A stretch of 64,000 nt of DNA from positions 43,214,845-43,278,844 of the forward strand of contig OX328105.1 of NCBI GenBank assembly GCA_946811185.2. The letters run 5' to 3'. Positions 1 through 12,355 of the stretch are shown in pieces. Under the pieces are notes generated by a model. The model was not told the origin of the DNA. It made no database searches and worked only from the letters and a program-made list of their open reading frames with translations. How positions within the stretch are numbered: position 1 is the first letter of the stretch; each line of letters starts with the position of its first letter. A program made the translations under genes and the position numbers. This DNA is from Hippopus hippopus. Its lineage: Eukaryota > Mollusca > Bivalvia > Cardiida > Cardiidae.

Positions 1-854
1 AAAACATTGGGGGAAAAGGAGAAAATGCTGGTAACCAGCATTTTCTTCTTTTCCCACAATGTTTCTTATCTTGTAACTCTTTACCAAATGACAAAATTTT
101 AGACAAGTCTGAATTGAAAGCATTTGCAGACAACAAATTAAATGTTGCTCAGATTATGAAATTTTCTGTGAAATGGTAGAAAACATTGTGGGAAAAGGAG
201 AAAATTGTGGTAACCAGCCTTGTCTCCTTTCTCACTATGTTTTCAAAAGTCCTTTTTCATGCAGTTGTTAGAACTTGGGATTGAAAGAGTTGAGGGACAA
301 CTGTTACATATTATTTGCCGTCTGCAAACCCTTTCAATTTGGAGAGTCTGAAATTTTGTTGTTTGGTAAAGAGGTGAAATTTTGAAGGTTCTGCTAATGA
401 AATGACTTCTTCAGGCCTTTAAAAAAATAAAAGTGAGCGGTTTTTTTTTTTGTGCCTGTTGTCTGCGAATTGTTACAATGGAGGAATGAAAAATGTCGTT
501 TGGGTAAAGAGATGCAATTTTGAAGGTTTTGGCTGAAGAAATGAAACAGATGTCTTCTACCAGTAAAAAGAATGTTTTTTTTATTTCATAAGGTTAGTGA
601 TCTGTCTGGAAATTATCCAAATTGATTTTTTTTTTTATTATTTATATTTTGTGTGTGTCTAAAGTAAAATGAAACAGTTGATCGCAAGTGGAATAACAAC
701 TGCAAATATATATGGTTCATTGTCATAGATGTTTTAGATATAACTGAAAAGTGTTACGTGTGACACAAAAAGAAAAATATGTGAAAGAAAGGACATTTTT
801 TTTTTTTTAATGTTATAGGGAGCATTGTTATATGCAATGAGTGTTCTTTTTCTC

Positions 855-1142
855 GTAGCTCTTAAGCTTGACTGTTTTTGAAGAAAATTTGGAGGTATGT
901 CGGCCCTGTCGTAGTCCTCTGCGTCGTTATGTCACAACTGAAATATGTTGTCATACCTCTGTTATTACGGAAAAATTAAACCTGAAACTGTAGTTAAATA
1001 TTAGTTATCTATTGGAGAACTCTTAACAAAAGGGCAAGTAACTCTGAACACATTTGTTATACAGTGATGCACCCTTTTCAAGGATTTCACTGAAAAAAGA
1101 TCCTCAACTGTGCATTGGCATCTGCATGCATTGCTCTTGTAT
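855..1142 (-). mobile_element. Helentron-like element H3, decayed copy
   Basis: On the minus strand it starts ACAAGAGCAATGCATGCAGA and ends near TTTCTTCAAAAACAGTCAAG, with the internal GACGACGCAGA-type tract also seen in 52198-52500. Ends are degenerate. Confidence 0.4.
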
Positions 1143-1190
1143 AAAAAGTGTCCCACAACGGGGGGTAAGAGATATTTATACAGTAAGGTG

Positions 1191-1417
1191 TTAACTCTTT
1201 ACCAAACGACAAAATTCTATACTTGTCCAGTTTGAAAGCATTTGCAGACAATAAATTAAAAGTGGCTGAAATGATGTAATTTGCCTCTGAAAGGGTAGAA
1301 AGCATTGTGGAAAAAGGAGAAAATACCATTTCCTGCATTTTCTCCTTTTCCCACAACGTTTTCCAAATGTTTCGTCATCAGAGTCATTAAAACTCCAAAT
1401 TATGTCGTATAAGGTTA
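1191..1417 (+). mobile_element. Family A TTAA MITE
   Basis: Begins TTAACTCTTTACCAAACGAC, has the central palindrome around 1298-1364 (diverged), and ends GGTTAA. Confidence 0.65.
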
Positions 1418-3524
1418 AAAGACAGAGTTACAACCATCTGAACTAACATGTATTCTTTTATGTATAAAAATGATAATAATTGAAATCCAGTGTAATCTAT
1501 GTGCTTCTTGGCCTTGTTTATTTATTTTGTCACGGGATGTTAAGATTTTTTTTTCTTTTGAAGACATTGTGAGAAAAGGAGAACATGCTGGTAACCAGTA
1601 ATCATGATAACTTCCTTCCACACAATGTTTTCTGTCCTGTTACAAACCCCAAAAATTAAGCCATATTTGATATATCATCTGCAAATGCTTTCAGTTTGGA
1701 CAAGTTGGAAATTTCCTTGATTGGTTAAAGGTTATATCAGTTTAAGCGATGAATTTCCAAGAATTGCCTTCTGAATTCTTTGAACGGATCGTTGATTGAA
1801 ATACATATTACACAGTTTGATTGGTGTGGGATAAAGAATTTATTACATAGACAACATGTGGAAAATGGGGGAGAAAAATCATGAATATAATGTATAGGTT
1901 TTGTTATGAGCCACTTATATAAGCAACCACCTGCTTAAGAAATCATTTTAGGTTTGTAAAAATGTCTGTGTTAAACAGCCACTTGTCTTTAAGGGTTGAT
2001 TTGGTTGTACCCAGTGGTAGCTGCTTTGTAAAGTTAGACTTTAAAAGGGAAGAAAAGTCATGTTTAATATTAACCTTTACCAAACAACCTAGTGTTTTTG
2101 CATCTTTGAGAAAGAAGTCTTTTGAAAACAGCATGACAAGAGGAGAAAATACTAAAAACTAGCATTTTCTCCTTTTCTCACAATTTTTTTTACACTTTCA
2201 GTGACCAGTTTGATCACTTGAGGCACATTTAAGTTGAACACCTTTGAATTCGAAGAAGTCAAAATGTTTTTTGTTTGGTGCAGAGTTAATAGGTATGATT
2301 GTTAGAATGAAATTGTGAATGTTTGTGCCTGGGTCTGGAAAAGAAATCAATTTACTATGGGTGTGTTTATTTTAAAACAGATATGAACAATTTAAAAGAC
2401 TCATGAAGTCAATGTTGTTTCTGTGGGCCAGTTTGTCAAATTATCATCATAATTAACTTTCATCAATATCATGATTCAGTCATAGCTTTTTTATTTTTTC
2501 CAAAATAACAGTATACAGTGAAATTTCGGTTATTTGGACATGCAATAGTTTTGAATATAAATGTACTTGTTATTGAAAGTACTGGTTCAGAACTGTTGTC
2601 AATCAGAACTGTTGCTGCATTAGTTTCCAAGTTAAGAAAATTGTTGATAATATTGCTGTTGGACACCTTCTTAAATCTTTACCAAACAACAAAAATTATG
2701 GATATTTGCAGATGACAAATTAAGTTTGTCCCAGATGGCACAAGTCTTTTAAAGAGTAGAAAACATTGTGGGAAAAGGAGAAAATGCTGGGTACCAGCAT
2801 TTTTTCCTTTTCATAGAATGTTTTTTCAAAGGCCTTATTTGTCAGGGCTGTTAAAACTTGGGATTGTGTGGTAGAGGGTCTATACATGACCAGCTTGTCA
2901 TGAGTATAAAATCTGTGCCGAGTAATTTGACTGTATTTGAAGGTTTGTTTGATTCACCATAACATATCAACTTATTTATTATCTCTGATTAAGTTCAGAT
3001 CTTGCAATGACTAGAAACTTTTAGTCTTTTACCACACATTGATCCTGAGGGAGCCTGAAGGCTTTGAAAAACATTATGGAAGAATGTTAAAATGCTGGTT
3101 ACCAGTATTTTCTCAATTTTCCACAGTATTTTCTGCACTGTTCAAGACAGATCTTAACATATGGGTCACATTTGTTATTGGAAAATGCATTCAATCTGGA
3201 CAAGTAAAACATTTTATTGTCTGGTAAAGAGTTAAGGTCCACCTGGAATGTAACATCACTTTGGGATAGATGACAGTGTGCAGATACTGCTTGTTTCTCC
3301 AGTTTTACCACACAATCCCAGTGACCCCTAGAAAAAGGCCTTTCGAAAACATTGTGAGAGAAGTAAAAAATGCTGGTCACCAGCATTTTCTCCTTTTCTC
3401 ACTATGTTTTCTTTTTTTCCAAAGCAAATCCAATCATTTAAGTGGCATTTGTCATTTGCAAATGCTTTCAAATTGAACAAGTCTGAAACTTTGTTTCTGC
3501 TAAAGACTTAAGGTGAAGTTTGCA

Positions 3525-3739
3525 TTAACTCTTTCCCAAACGACAATATTTTAGACGGCACTTGCAGACAACAATATTTATATGGCACATATTATGAGAT
3601 TTGAATCAGGCAGTCTAGAAAACATTGTGGGAAAAGGAGAAAATGCTGGTTACCAGCATTTTCTCCTTTTCCCACAGTGTTTTTAAAGGGCCTACTTCTC
3701 AGGGTCGTTAAAACTTGGGATTGTGTGGTAAAGGGTTAA
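3525..3739 (+). mobile_element. Family A TTAA MITE, reference copy
   Basis: 215 bp, TTAACTCTTTCCCAAACGAC to GTGTGGTAAAGGGTTAA. The central palindrome spans about 3618-3683 with arms AAAACATTGTGGGAAAAGGA and AAAATGCTGGT. Left flank half carries GACGGCACTTGCAGAC, right half GGGTCGTTAAAACTTGGGAT. TTAA at both ends plus CCC/CTC tips suggests a piggyBac-type target; class inferred. Confidence 0.78.
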
Positions 3740-4732
3740 ACAGTAAAGATAACATTCAGCAAAAAAGTCAAGCTTGTGTTTTATAGCCTGTAAGAAGTGA
3801 CCTGGCAGGGGGAAGCTATGTTACAGTTTACTGTACTTCAGATTTAGGTAAAATAGGTAATTCGGAAATCATTGTGAATAGCCATATTTGGCAATTAATT
3901 GATATAAAACGGTATCGAAAAAGTGAACAACATGGATAAAAAGCACTTTTTTTCTAGCAGTTTTCAGACTGTAAAAGAGTATGCACTTCATGTGTCCATA
4001 AAGCAATGGATCGTTAAAATACTGTTGTGATGCATGTGTTTACATTGATTTACGACGAACAATTCCGAACTGGCTCAAGGCCACTAAAATGAAAAATAAA
4101 CTGGTCAACCTATGTCAAACCTTAGCCATGCCCTGCCAAGTCAACTCTTAAGCCAATAAAAAGGTATTGAAGTATTTGTTGATTATCAAAATTTGTTTAT
4201 GTCAGACAAAGGAATCGTAAACTTCATGGTAAAGATTTAAATGTTTACCAGAAAACAATTATTTGTTGTCCATTTCAAACTGAAAGCATTTTCAGAAGAC
4301 AAACTACATGTGTCTCAAATGATAGACTGTTTGTCAGGGGGGAGAAAATATTGTGGGAAAAAGAGAAAATGCTAGTTACCAGTATTTCCTCCTTTTCCCG
4401 CAATATTTTCAGAAGCCTTCCCTGTATGGATTGTTAAGACTCGGGATTGATTGATATAGGGTTAAAGACCAGCCAAATTTCGTCTGATCTACAAGTTCAA
4501 AAAGTCAACTGGTGAAATTTTGTATACAGTTTAGTTTCAATTGTAAGATAATAACCATTAGTGTTAAACTTGCTATTTGTGTTTCTGTTTGTCTGTCTGT
4601 AGATATATGTGTATATGTACATTATTGTTACATGTATATGACATGCTAAATTAAAGTGATGAAAATAATTCAAACTGACAAAAAAGAAATATTTGTTTTT
4701 TGCTTGATGTACCATTTATTTATCGTCACCAG

Positions 4733-5005
4733 TGGTTGCCCATGTGGGCAAAGCTCCAAGAAGACTGTTATTTTATGGGGGACAGTGCAAGATACAGATA
4801 GAAACCCATCTTAAGTTAAGCCTGGTTATTTAAAATGCTCCATGTATAGACCATCACATGGGACGGGACCTTGGTTTAACTTCTCATCAGAAAGACTAAT
4901 AGTGACTTTAGATGGCAAGCTGTGGGGGTCAAACCCACACCCTCAAGTGATCCAAGACTTGATGTTTGCAAGTCCTATGCTCTACCACTTGAGCTGTTTT
5001 GGTGG
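4733..5005 (-). repeat. Possible tRNA-derived SINE of another family
   Basis: On the minus strand a tRNA-like head (AGCTCAAGTGGTAGAGCATA and GGGTTTGACCCC-like) precedes about 190 bp of unique sequence. No tail or target duplication was found. Confidence 0.4.
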
Positions 5006-5067
5006 TCAAATGGGTTAGTTACTACTGTATATTCTTATCCTCAAGCAATAGGAATGTTTTTAGACGG

Positions 5068-5342
5068 AGCCTGGTTGCTCAGTGAGTAACATAACAGGGC
5101 TTTAAACCCAGGGGTTGCTGGTTTGATCCTGCTCTCAGTCAATTTTTTTCGAAGCATTGATGACAGTCATTGTGATAGAATTCATTTTTTCCTATGACTG
5201 AAAGTTGCTTTGATGATTTTTGTGGGAAAGCAGCCAGTGGCTTGGAAAGAATGTGCTGATTTAGTACTGGTAAAAAAAAGTTGGAAAGCACAGTGGTCAC
5301 TGGCTGCTGCAATATAACCGAAATAATGTTGAAAATGGCCTT
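5068..5342 (+). mobile_element. tRNA-derived SINE, diverged
   Basis: Head GGAGCCTGGTTGCTCAGTGA and TGCTGGTTTGATCC, then GTGGGAAAGCAGCCAGTGGC and GCTGCAATATAACCGAAATA. The 3' end meets a family A copy. Confidence 0.65.
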
Positions 5343-5637
5343 GACCCTTTACCAAACAATCCCATGTTTTAACGACTCTGGGAATGATGGCTTTTGAAAA
5401 CATCGTGGGAAAAGAAATGCTGGTAAACAGCATTTTCTCGAAGTTTTCTAACCTATCACAGATAACTCCAATCTTTTGAGCAATATTTACTTCCTTGTCT
5501 GCAAATGCTGACAATTTAGACAAGTATTAATTTTTCTAGTCCTGTAAAGGGTTGAACACCAAGGAGGTAAATGCAGCAGTCAATACCGGTTTCAGGGTCA
5601 ATTCTTACTACTTAGTACTGGCAGCAACACATCTTTT

Positions 5638-5864
5638 TTAACTTTACCACACAATCCCGAGTTTTAACAACCCTGGGGAAGAAGCCTTTTGAAAACTTTG
5701 TGGGAAAAGGAGAAAATGCAGGTTACCAGCATTTTCTCCTTTTCCCACAATGTTTTCTACCCTTTAAGAGTCAAGTTTTACAAATTAGGCAACAGTCAAT
5801 TTGTCGTCTGCAACAGCATTGAATTTGGACAAGTGCAAAAAATTGTCGTTTGGTAAAGAGTTAA
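5638..5864 (-). mobile_element. Family A TTAA MITE
   Basis: Minus orientation: TTTACCACACAATCCCGAGT at left, GTCGTTTGGTAAAGAGTTAA at right, with an almost perfect central palindrome about 5692-5757. Confidence 0.75.
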
Positions 5865-8246
5865 CCCTTGAAGTGCAGAATAAACCCAATGGACATTTTC
5901 AGTCTAGAATAAGACGCAAATAATTGTAATTGCAGGGTAGCTATTTTGATCTGTAGTGTTTCAGCAAAGCTGACGGTGTAGATAAAAAATCAGACTGCAT
6001 GTTTTATGCAATCTGATCTTGATCTACACAGTCAGCAAAGGCAACTATCACGGTGAAAGGTAGTTTAATGGTTAACAATGTGGCAAAAGGATTCCTTGTT
6101 GAAGATATAAACAAACAAATCATTAAGTCCAAATATCTTTTAATTTACAATTTATTCATTCATAATTTACAATTTTATCAAATTCAATTATTATTAACAA
6201 TTTACAAAAATCATCAAAAGCGAAACTTTATAATATATGCCACATTATATGATTGAACCTGTGTCCTATGCATTAAAAGCAATAAAATAAACACTAGAAA
6301 TATCAGTAACCACTATACACCCTCTTTCTCGCACAATGTTGATCTTTGAACCATTACTTTATGAAGTTTCCATATTCATCTTATGAATAATGAACAGAAT
6401 CTAAGCCTTTACAGTTTAAATCTACCAGATGACAAAATTTTAGCTTGTCCAAACTGAAAGCATTTGCAAAAGTTTTAAGCTTGTGAAAAACTCATGACTG
6501 TGTGGTAAATGGTTTATGTGTGAATACATGAAAATTACATAAATGAAATAAATATTTTCAGCAATGTATACCAAGGCCATATTTGGTTAGAAATTCTCAT
6601 GAAATTCCAGATAATCTACTGACAAGATCTTTGAAAATGGACTATAATCTGAGCTTGATCTACATGATCTACTAAAGTTCACCTCACCTCAGTCAACAAT
6701 CATTAAAACCAGTGCAAGTTAGAGGAAGGCATTTCTCACCTGCACACACATAACACATTTAACACCCTTTTTCCTATTCATTTGAACACCTACAATATAT
6801 TATACACTTGCATATTTCCCTAGCAAAATGTATTTAGCTCTAAACATCCAAGCAAGTGTTTAACCTTTACCATGTACCAAATTGGATGTGTCTCAAATGA
6901 TTGGATACATCTTTGAAAGAAAAGAAAACTGTGGGAAAAGGAGAAAATGCTGGTCTTCAGCATTTTCTCCTTTTCCGACAATGTTTTCAAAAGCCTTGTT
7001 AAAACTCGAGATTGTGTGGTTAAGGGTTAAAAAATCAAGAGTGCCACTCTGTCAAAGACTTGATTATGATTGCAAATGAGTAACAAAAGCACCACATAGG
7101 GGTGCCAACACTTGCCTGTAATTGCTATTGCTGAAAAATCTAAGTCGGAACAGAGGCATAGCTTTGTCAAAAGTATTTTTATGATTACCTGCCCTTGTTG
7201 TATGGGTTCCCTTTATGATAGTTAACAACTAGTGCGAGTCTGAAGTAAATATCTTCAGCATAAACAGAGACACTATAAAATGTCTAAGTTTCAGCATGAA
7301 GACCATGCAGACAACCATGCCAGGGCTATGACAATACCTCGACGTTTTCTTGGAAAACAGCCAAGTGAAAAATATTGCCTTGACAAACACATGGTATTTA
7401 CACAATTCACAAAGTTTATGAGGGCAACATTAAAAAATTGTGAAATCTTTAAAAATATTCTGTATATAATGTACATAAAATTAAAACATAGATTACATAA
7501 TACATGTACCTACTACATGTACCTACTAACATTGAAAATCAACAATTTCTTTCAATCTCATCAAAAGTAACCTGTTACCGTACTTGTTGTATACAGCTAC
7601 TGAAAACATGGTGGATAAAGAAACAACTGCTTATCACAAGCCTCTGCTCCTTTTCCCACTATGTTTTCCATATATCTCAAAATAGAATGTTTTCCTTTCC
7701 TATTGTTATTTCTGTTTAAGTCACTTTCACATGTTGGAAGTATATGCAAAAGATAATTTAAATGTGCATCAAATGATTGGGTTTGTCTATGAAAAAGTCT
7801 GAAACATGGGGTAAAGAGAACATGCAGGTTACCAGATTAATCCATAACTCTACCACACAATCCTGAGTTTTAAAAACCCTGAGGAAGAAGCTTTTTGAAA
7901 ACATTGTGGGAAAAGGACAAAATGTTAGTTACTAGTATTTTCTCCTTTTAATACTATTTTTTCTACCCTTCCAAAAACAGAATTCAATTTTAGAGTCATT
8001 TTTTTTATTGTCTACAAACGCTTTCAATTTTGCCTGGCCTAAAATTTTGTCGGGTGGTAAAGAGTTAAGCAACCATTCATTGGCAACCATTCATTGGTGT
8101 AGTTTCCAGGAAGCAGAAATGAGATCAGGATAAACTGTAAGAACTTATTTCTCAATCGATGTAAAATAAGTTTAAAGAGTTAAGCAACCCAATACCCATG
8201 AGTTTACTCCTCAGTGGTTGTTAAGACAAAATCTAGCACTAGTAAA

Positions 8247-8550
8247 TTGATTGATTGTATGGTGTTTAATGCCGTTTCAACATTATTTCAGTTATATCGC
8301 GGCGGCCAGTGCACCTATCCATGCTTTCCTGGAGTTTCTTTTACCAGTACTTCGCACAATATTCTTTCCAAGCCACTGGCTGCTTTCCCACATAACCATT
8401 GTCGAAACAATGATCAGCGGTGGGAGAGGAGTGAATCCTGTCGCAATGACTATCTTCAATCCTCGGAAAGAAATTGGCCGAGCCGGGGATCGAACCCACG
8501 ACCCCCTGTTCTCAAGTCCTGTACGCTACCACTGAGCTACCGGGGCTCGG
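8247..8550 (-). mobile_element. tRNA-derived SINE, full length with 14-bp target duplication
   Basis: On the minus strand it starts AGCCCCGGTAGCTCAGTGGT (A box region), has GGTTCGATCCC (B box), a body with GGGAAAGCAGCCAGTGGCTT and GCTGCAATATAACTGAA-like sequence, and a tail of ATTAAACACCATACAATCAA. CTAGCACTAGTAAA occurs on both sides (8233-8246 and 8551-8564). The tRNA-like head is intact enough to look like a tRNA but belongs to the SINE. Confidence 0.85.
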
Positions 8551-8732
8551 CTAGCACTAGTAAAACCCAGGCGAGACAGTAACATGTGAGCTGATATGAC
8601 ATGAATACTGCTGAATGTACTTACAATCACATCAAAACAAACAAGCAAACAAAAACCACATGCACTTGCCAGACTAATACTTATCGTAAAAATATCGAAA
8701 TAATCTCATTGATAATAAAACTCAGGGTCTGT

Positions 8733-8920
8733 ATTCACCAACCATTCATGATGTCATTCAAAGTCTAATTCAAGATTTAGAAAGAAACACAACTTCTGAT
8801 TGGCTAAACCATTTGGTTTAGCCAATCATGGTTTAGCCAATCAGAAGTTGTGTTACTTTCAAATTTACAAAATTCTTGAGAATAAAACCAAGAATGTTTG
8901 TAAGAATGGTTAGTGTAATT
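8733..8920. repeat. Palindromic MITE with CCAATCAGAAG hairpin
   Basis: AACACAACTTCTGATTGGCT then AAACCA mirrors TGGTTTAGCCAATCAGAAGT-TGTGTT. Outer arms CACCAACCATTC and GAATGGTTAGTG also pair. A similar CTGATTGGCTAAGAC palindrome occurs at 63370-63430. Confidence 0.6.
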
Positions 8921-10121
8921 GCTAGTGATTCTGAATTGCTCTTTTCGAAATTTTACACCTAGCAATCTGATTGGCTGAGACAATTTGTCTCAGATCCGAA
9001 AGCAAGTCTTGGAAATAACAATTCTATCTGAATGTAGAACAGTTGACCAATAAAGTCCAACATCCCACAATTTGATTTACTAACAAAAAGACAGTTCACT
9101 TACTAAGGGCTAAGCAGTAAAGCCTTTATATTAAAATGACTTTAATTGTTCCACTGGACGTTGTGGATTATGATCAGCTTGCACAGATTAAGCAGTTTAA
9201 TTCTAGATTTACTTAGTTCAAATTTTCAATGGGTAATTTGATTTGATCAAAACTGCCTTTAAATGGTAATAACTAGGCCTGTATTTACATACTTCCTTCT
9301 TACTTAACAGTTCAAATATTTACTAGTAGCAGGTGATTGTTTAATTTTGCAGTAGACGTATTTGAAAAATAATGTGGATAAAGGAGAAATCACATGTAAC
9401 AAGCACTTTAAAATTAGAAGAAAGTATGTATATAAATACATGTCTGGAAACCAGCATTTTCTCCTTTTCCCAGAATGTTTTCAAAACTCTGCTTTGTCAG
9501 AATTGTGTGCTAAAAAGTTAAAAGTTGTCTGCTGAAAATCTGCTGGGGGTTTGTTATGGGTTTAGGATTTAAAAAACAAACTTAAGATGGCAATAAAAAT
9601 ATAACTTACACTCAATTTAGCTTAATATTTACAAAGATGACATGAGTTGAGCAAAGTGATTTGCTTAAAAAAATGAAAGATGAATCGCATTCCCTTAACT
9701 TTTTTGTATGTTTTGTTTTCATACATACTTAATATTCCCTTTTCAAAGTAAACTAGCCCAAGTTTGAGGTAAACATCTTTAGTAATGACAAAAATATCAT
9801 AATTATGAAAATAATGGCAAAGATTTTCCACGACAATGCAGAAGCCGACAGGGCTTTGATAATACCTCAACATTTGCTTAGAACATAGCCAAACTGAAAC
9901 AGGAGCACTGCATGCCGGTGCCAACGCTAGGCTGCAGTTGCTTGATTTTCAGTGAAAATTCACAGTCAAAAAAGGGGCATAACTGTGTAAAAAAATGGAC
10001 GTAATATTGTAATGCATTCTTATGTGGGGGAAGGTATGCCACAGGAAATTACCGAAAACAGCTGCACTAGATTCTGATGAAAGTCCCAACACAAAAGGGG
10101 TTAGAAGCATGAAATAGATCA

Positions 10122-10219
10122 TAATTTATTTCATCCAGTGAACATCATTGGTAATATTTTCACGAGAGGCAGCCACCCTTGAAAACATTACCAATGATGT
10201 TCATTGGATGAAATAAATT
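10122..10219. repeat. Long inverted repeat
   Basis: Arms of about 37 bp around a 20-bp loop: AATTTATTTCATCCAGTGAA then CATCATTGGTAAT, and its inverse ATTACCAATGATGTTCATTG with GATGAAATAAATTT. Looks like a palindromic MITE. Confidence 0.6.
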
Positions 10220-10324
10220 TCTATCTTTTGCCCAAAAAAAACCCCACAAATATCCTCTGCATAAAAATGCTACCCTGATATAGTACATAGATGAAGAAAC
10301 ATTCGTATTAAACACAGAAAGCCC

Positions 10325-10548
10325 TTAACTTTACACCCAATGATAAAAAATGTTTAAGTTTTACAAAGTAAAAGCATTTGCAGACAAAAAACACGGCTCA
10401 CGTAATGCTGTATGTCTCTGAATGGTAGAGAATAGTGTGGGAAAGGAGAAATGCTGGATACCAGTATTTTCTCCTTTTCCCAAAAATCCTTTCAAAGACT
10501 TTCTTCATCAAGGTAGGTAAAACATGGGACAATATTGTATAGAGTTAA
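10325..10548 (+). mobile_element. Family A TTAA MITE
   Basis: TTAACTTTACACCCAATGAT to GTATAGAGTTAA with the central palindrome diverged. Confidence 0.6.
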
Positions 10549-10592
10549 ATTGAGTAATTGCTTTTTCATTCCAATTAAAAATTTCACATTGT

Positions 10593-10976
10593 TAATCCTT
10601 TACCAAAACAATCTTTGGTGTTAACCCTTATCCTGCTAAATAAGTGAAATGAAATTTTTGAGCCAATAGTACAAAACCAAATTTTGCTATCTCAAAGGTA
10701 TTATTCAGAGGACAATATGTCCTTATCGGACAGAGTTGATCAAAGATCAGACTGCACATTCTGTGCAGTCTGATCTTGATCAACACTGTCCGCAAAAGGT
10801 CAGTGAGTCGCGCTTAGCAGCCTAAGTGTTAACAACCCTGTGTGTTGGAAACATAGTGGGAAAAGAAAAAAAAAAAAAAAATGCTGGTAACTAGCATTTT
10901 CTCCTTTTCTCACAATGTTTTCAAAAGGCTTCTTCCCCAGGGTCATTAAAAGTTGGCTTTGAGCCGTAAAGGGTGA
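10593..10976 (-). mobile_element. Family A MITE interrupted by a family C MITE
   Basis: The left part TTAATCCTTTACCAAAACAA stops at 10624 and resumes at 10829 (TTAACAACCCTG); a family C element occupies 10621-10832. Both halves after the break face inward (GAAAACATAGTGGG and TTTTCAAAAGGCTTC), a more fully palindromic variant. Confidence 0.6.
10621..10832 (+). mobile_element. Family C TTAA MITE
   Basis: TTAACCCTTATCCTGCTAAA to GCTTAGCAGCCTAAGTGTTA-A, a TIR pair flanked by TTAA. Internal hairpin GATCAGACTGCACATTCTGT with its inverse. Sits in the TTAA of a family A copy. Confidence 0.7.
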
Positions 10977-11031
10977 AACAATTACATGTACAACTTTGTA
11001 TGTCAGCACCTGTGCAGGCCGATTTGAGATC

Positions 11032-11255
11032 TTAACCCTTAACCTCCTAATTAACTGAAATGGAACTCTGAAGCCAATAGTAAGTAACCAAAATTTGCTA
11101 TTTCAAAGGAATTATTTTGGGGGCAAAGTTATCTCCTTATCAGACAGTGTAGATCCAAGATCAGACTGCATGATCTGTGCAATTTGATCTTGATTTTCTT
11201 GATTTAAACTGTCTGCAAAAGGTCCTTGAGTCGTGCTTAGCAGCCTAAGGGTTAA
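11032..11255 (+). mobile_element. Family C TTAA MITE
   Basis: TTAACCCTTAACCTCCTAAT to CTTAGCAGCCTAAGGGTTAA. Internal GATCAGACTGCATGATCTGT hairpin. About 220 bp. Partial relatives are at 5866-6048, 13067-13245, 26287-26420, 33005-33118, 44145-44250 and 62460-62640. Confidence 0.72.
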
Positions 11256-12112
11256 CAGTCTAAATTTTTTCAAGATAATCTTACAAATAAATCTAAACCT
11301 TGACGTCCAGATAGTTTTGTTGTTCTGAACAAACAAATATAGCTCCTTCTTTTGTATGATGTTTGAAGAACTTATTGCCAATGTTGCCTGATAACATAAA
11401 ATTGTTTCCACATGAACAACCAACTCCATTGCGACAAATGAACATAAAGTTTACACTATGAATAAACAAATCTATAATGTCATTCAAGTTACCTTTAACC
11501 ATTCATCAAATAATCCTGTCTTTTAATAAACCCCAGGAGGAGAGCATTTGAAAACATTGATGGAAAAAGAGAAAATGCCGTTTTCTCTATCAAACCAGCA
11601 AATTTTAGCCTTGTCCAATTTCAAAGCATTTGCAGATGACAAATCTATTGTTACTGAAAACATAAAATTTGACTTTCATACGGTAAAAAACAATGCGGGA
11701 AAAGAAGAAAATGCTGGTTACAAGCATTTTTCTCCTTTTTCCACAATGTTTTCAAAACCTTTCTTTTTCTCAGGGTTGTAAAGTCCGAATTGTGTGGTAA
11801 AAGGTTTCGTCACACTATCTTTTCCAACAGCAGTTTCTATCCACATAAGGAGTATTCAAATCACTTAAATCGAAATTAATCTGTCATCCACAAATGCTTT
11901 CAGGCTGAACATGTCAAATCTTTTTCGTCTGGTAAAGATTGAATGCAAAGATGAAACACATGAACACTGTGCAAGGCAAACTTAAATAATTATACAATAC
12001 AGCAAAACAGCTGTACACAGTTTATAACATAAAAAATTCACTGCATAAATAATTTTCGCACCTTCTGTAAAACAGTGGAAAAATAGAACCCTAACTTTAA
12101 ACATAACAAAAT

Positions 12113-12355
12113 GAGCCATGCTCCATGAAAAGGAAGCTTAATACATCCGCAAAAGTACTGATCCATGTCAGCCTCTGCAGTTTCTCATGGGTTAAAACTT
12201 CTTGCCGTTTGTAAATTTTCTTAATGTCGACAGACCATTCTATCTCCAAAACAAGTTGGTTGTTAGACTAAATCCATAATTATGAGATGACTTCCATTGT
12301 ATAATGCATCACAGAGATGCATTTAAGCCCCTTTTGCAAAAGCACGGCTCAAATT
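12113..12355 (+). mobile_element. Family B foldback MITE
   Basis: GAGCCATGCTCCATGAAAAG at left, CCCCTTTTGCAAAAGCACGG-like at right. It contains GTCAATTTT/GTCCAAGG-type internal sequence and CATAATTATGAGATGACTTC. The core hairpin is decayed. Confidence 0.6.

Noticed and set aside
8481..8550. tRNA-like sequence with A and B boxes
   Set aside because: It is the head of a SINE with tail and target duplication, not a free tRNA gene. The same applies at 56125 and 61025.
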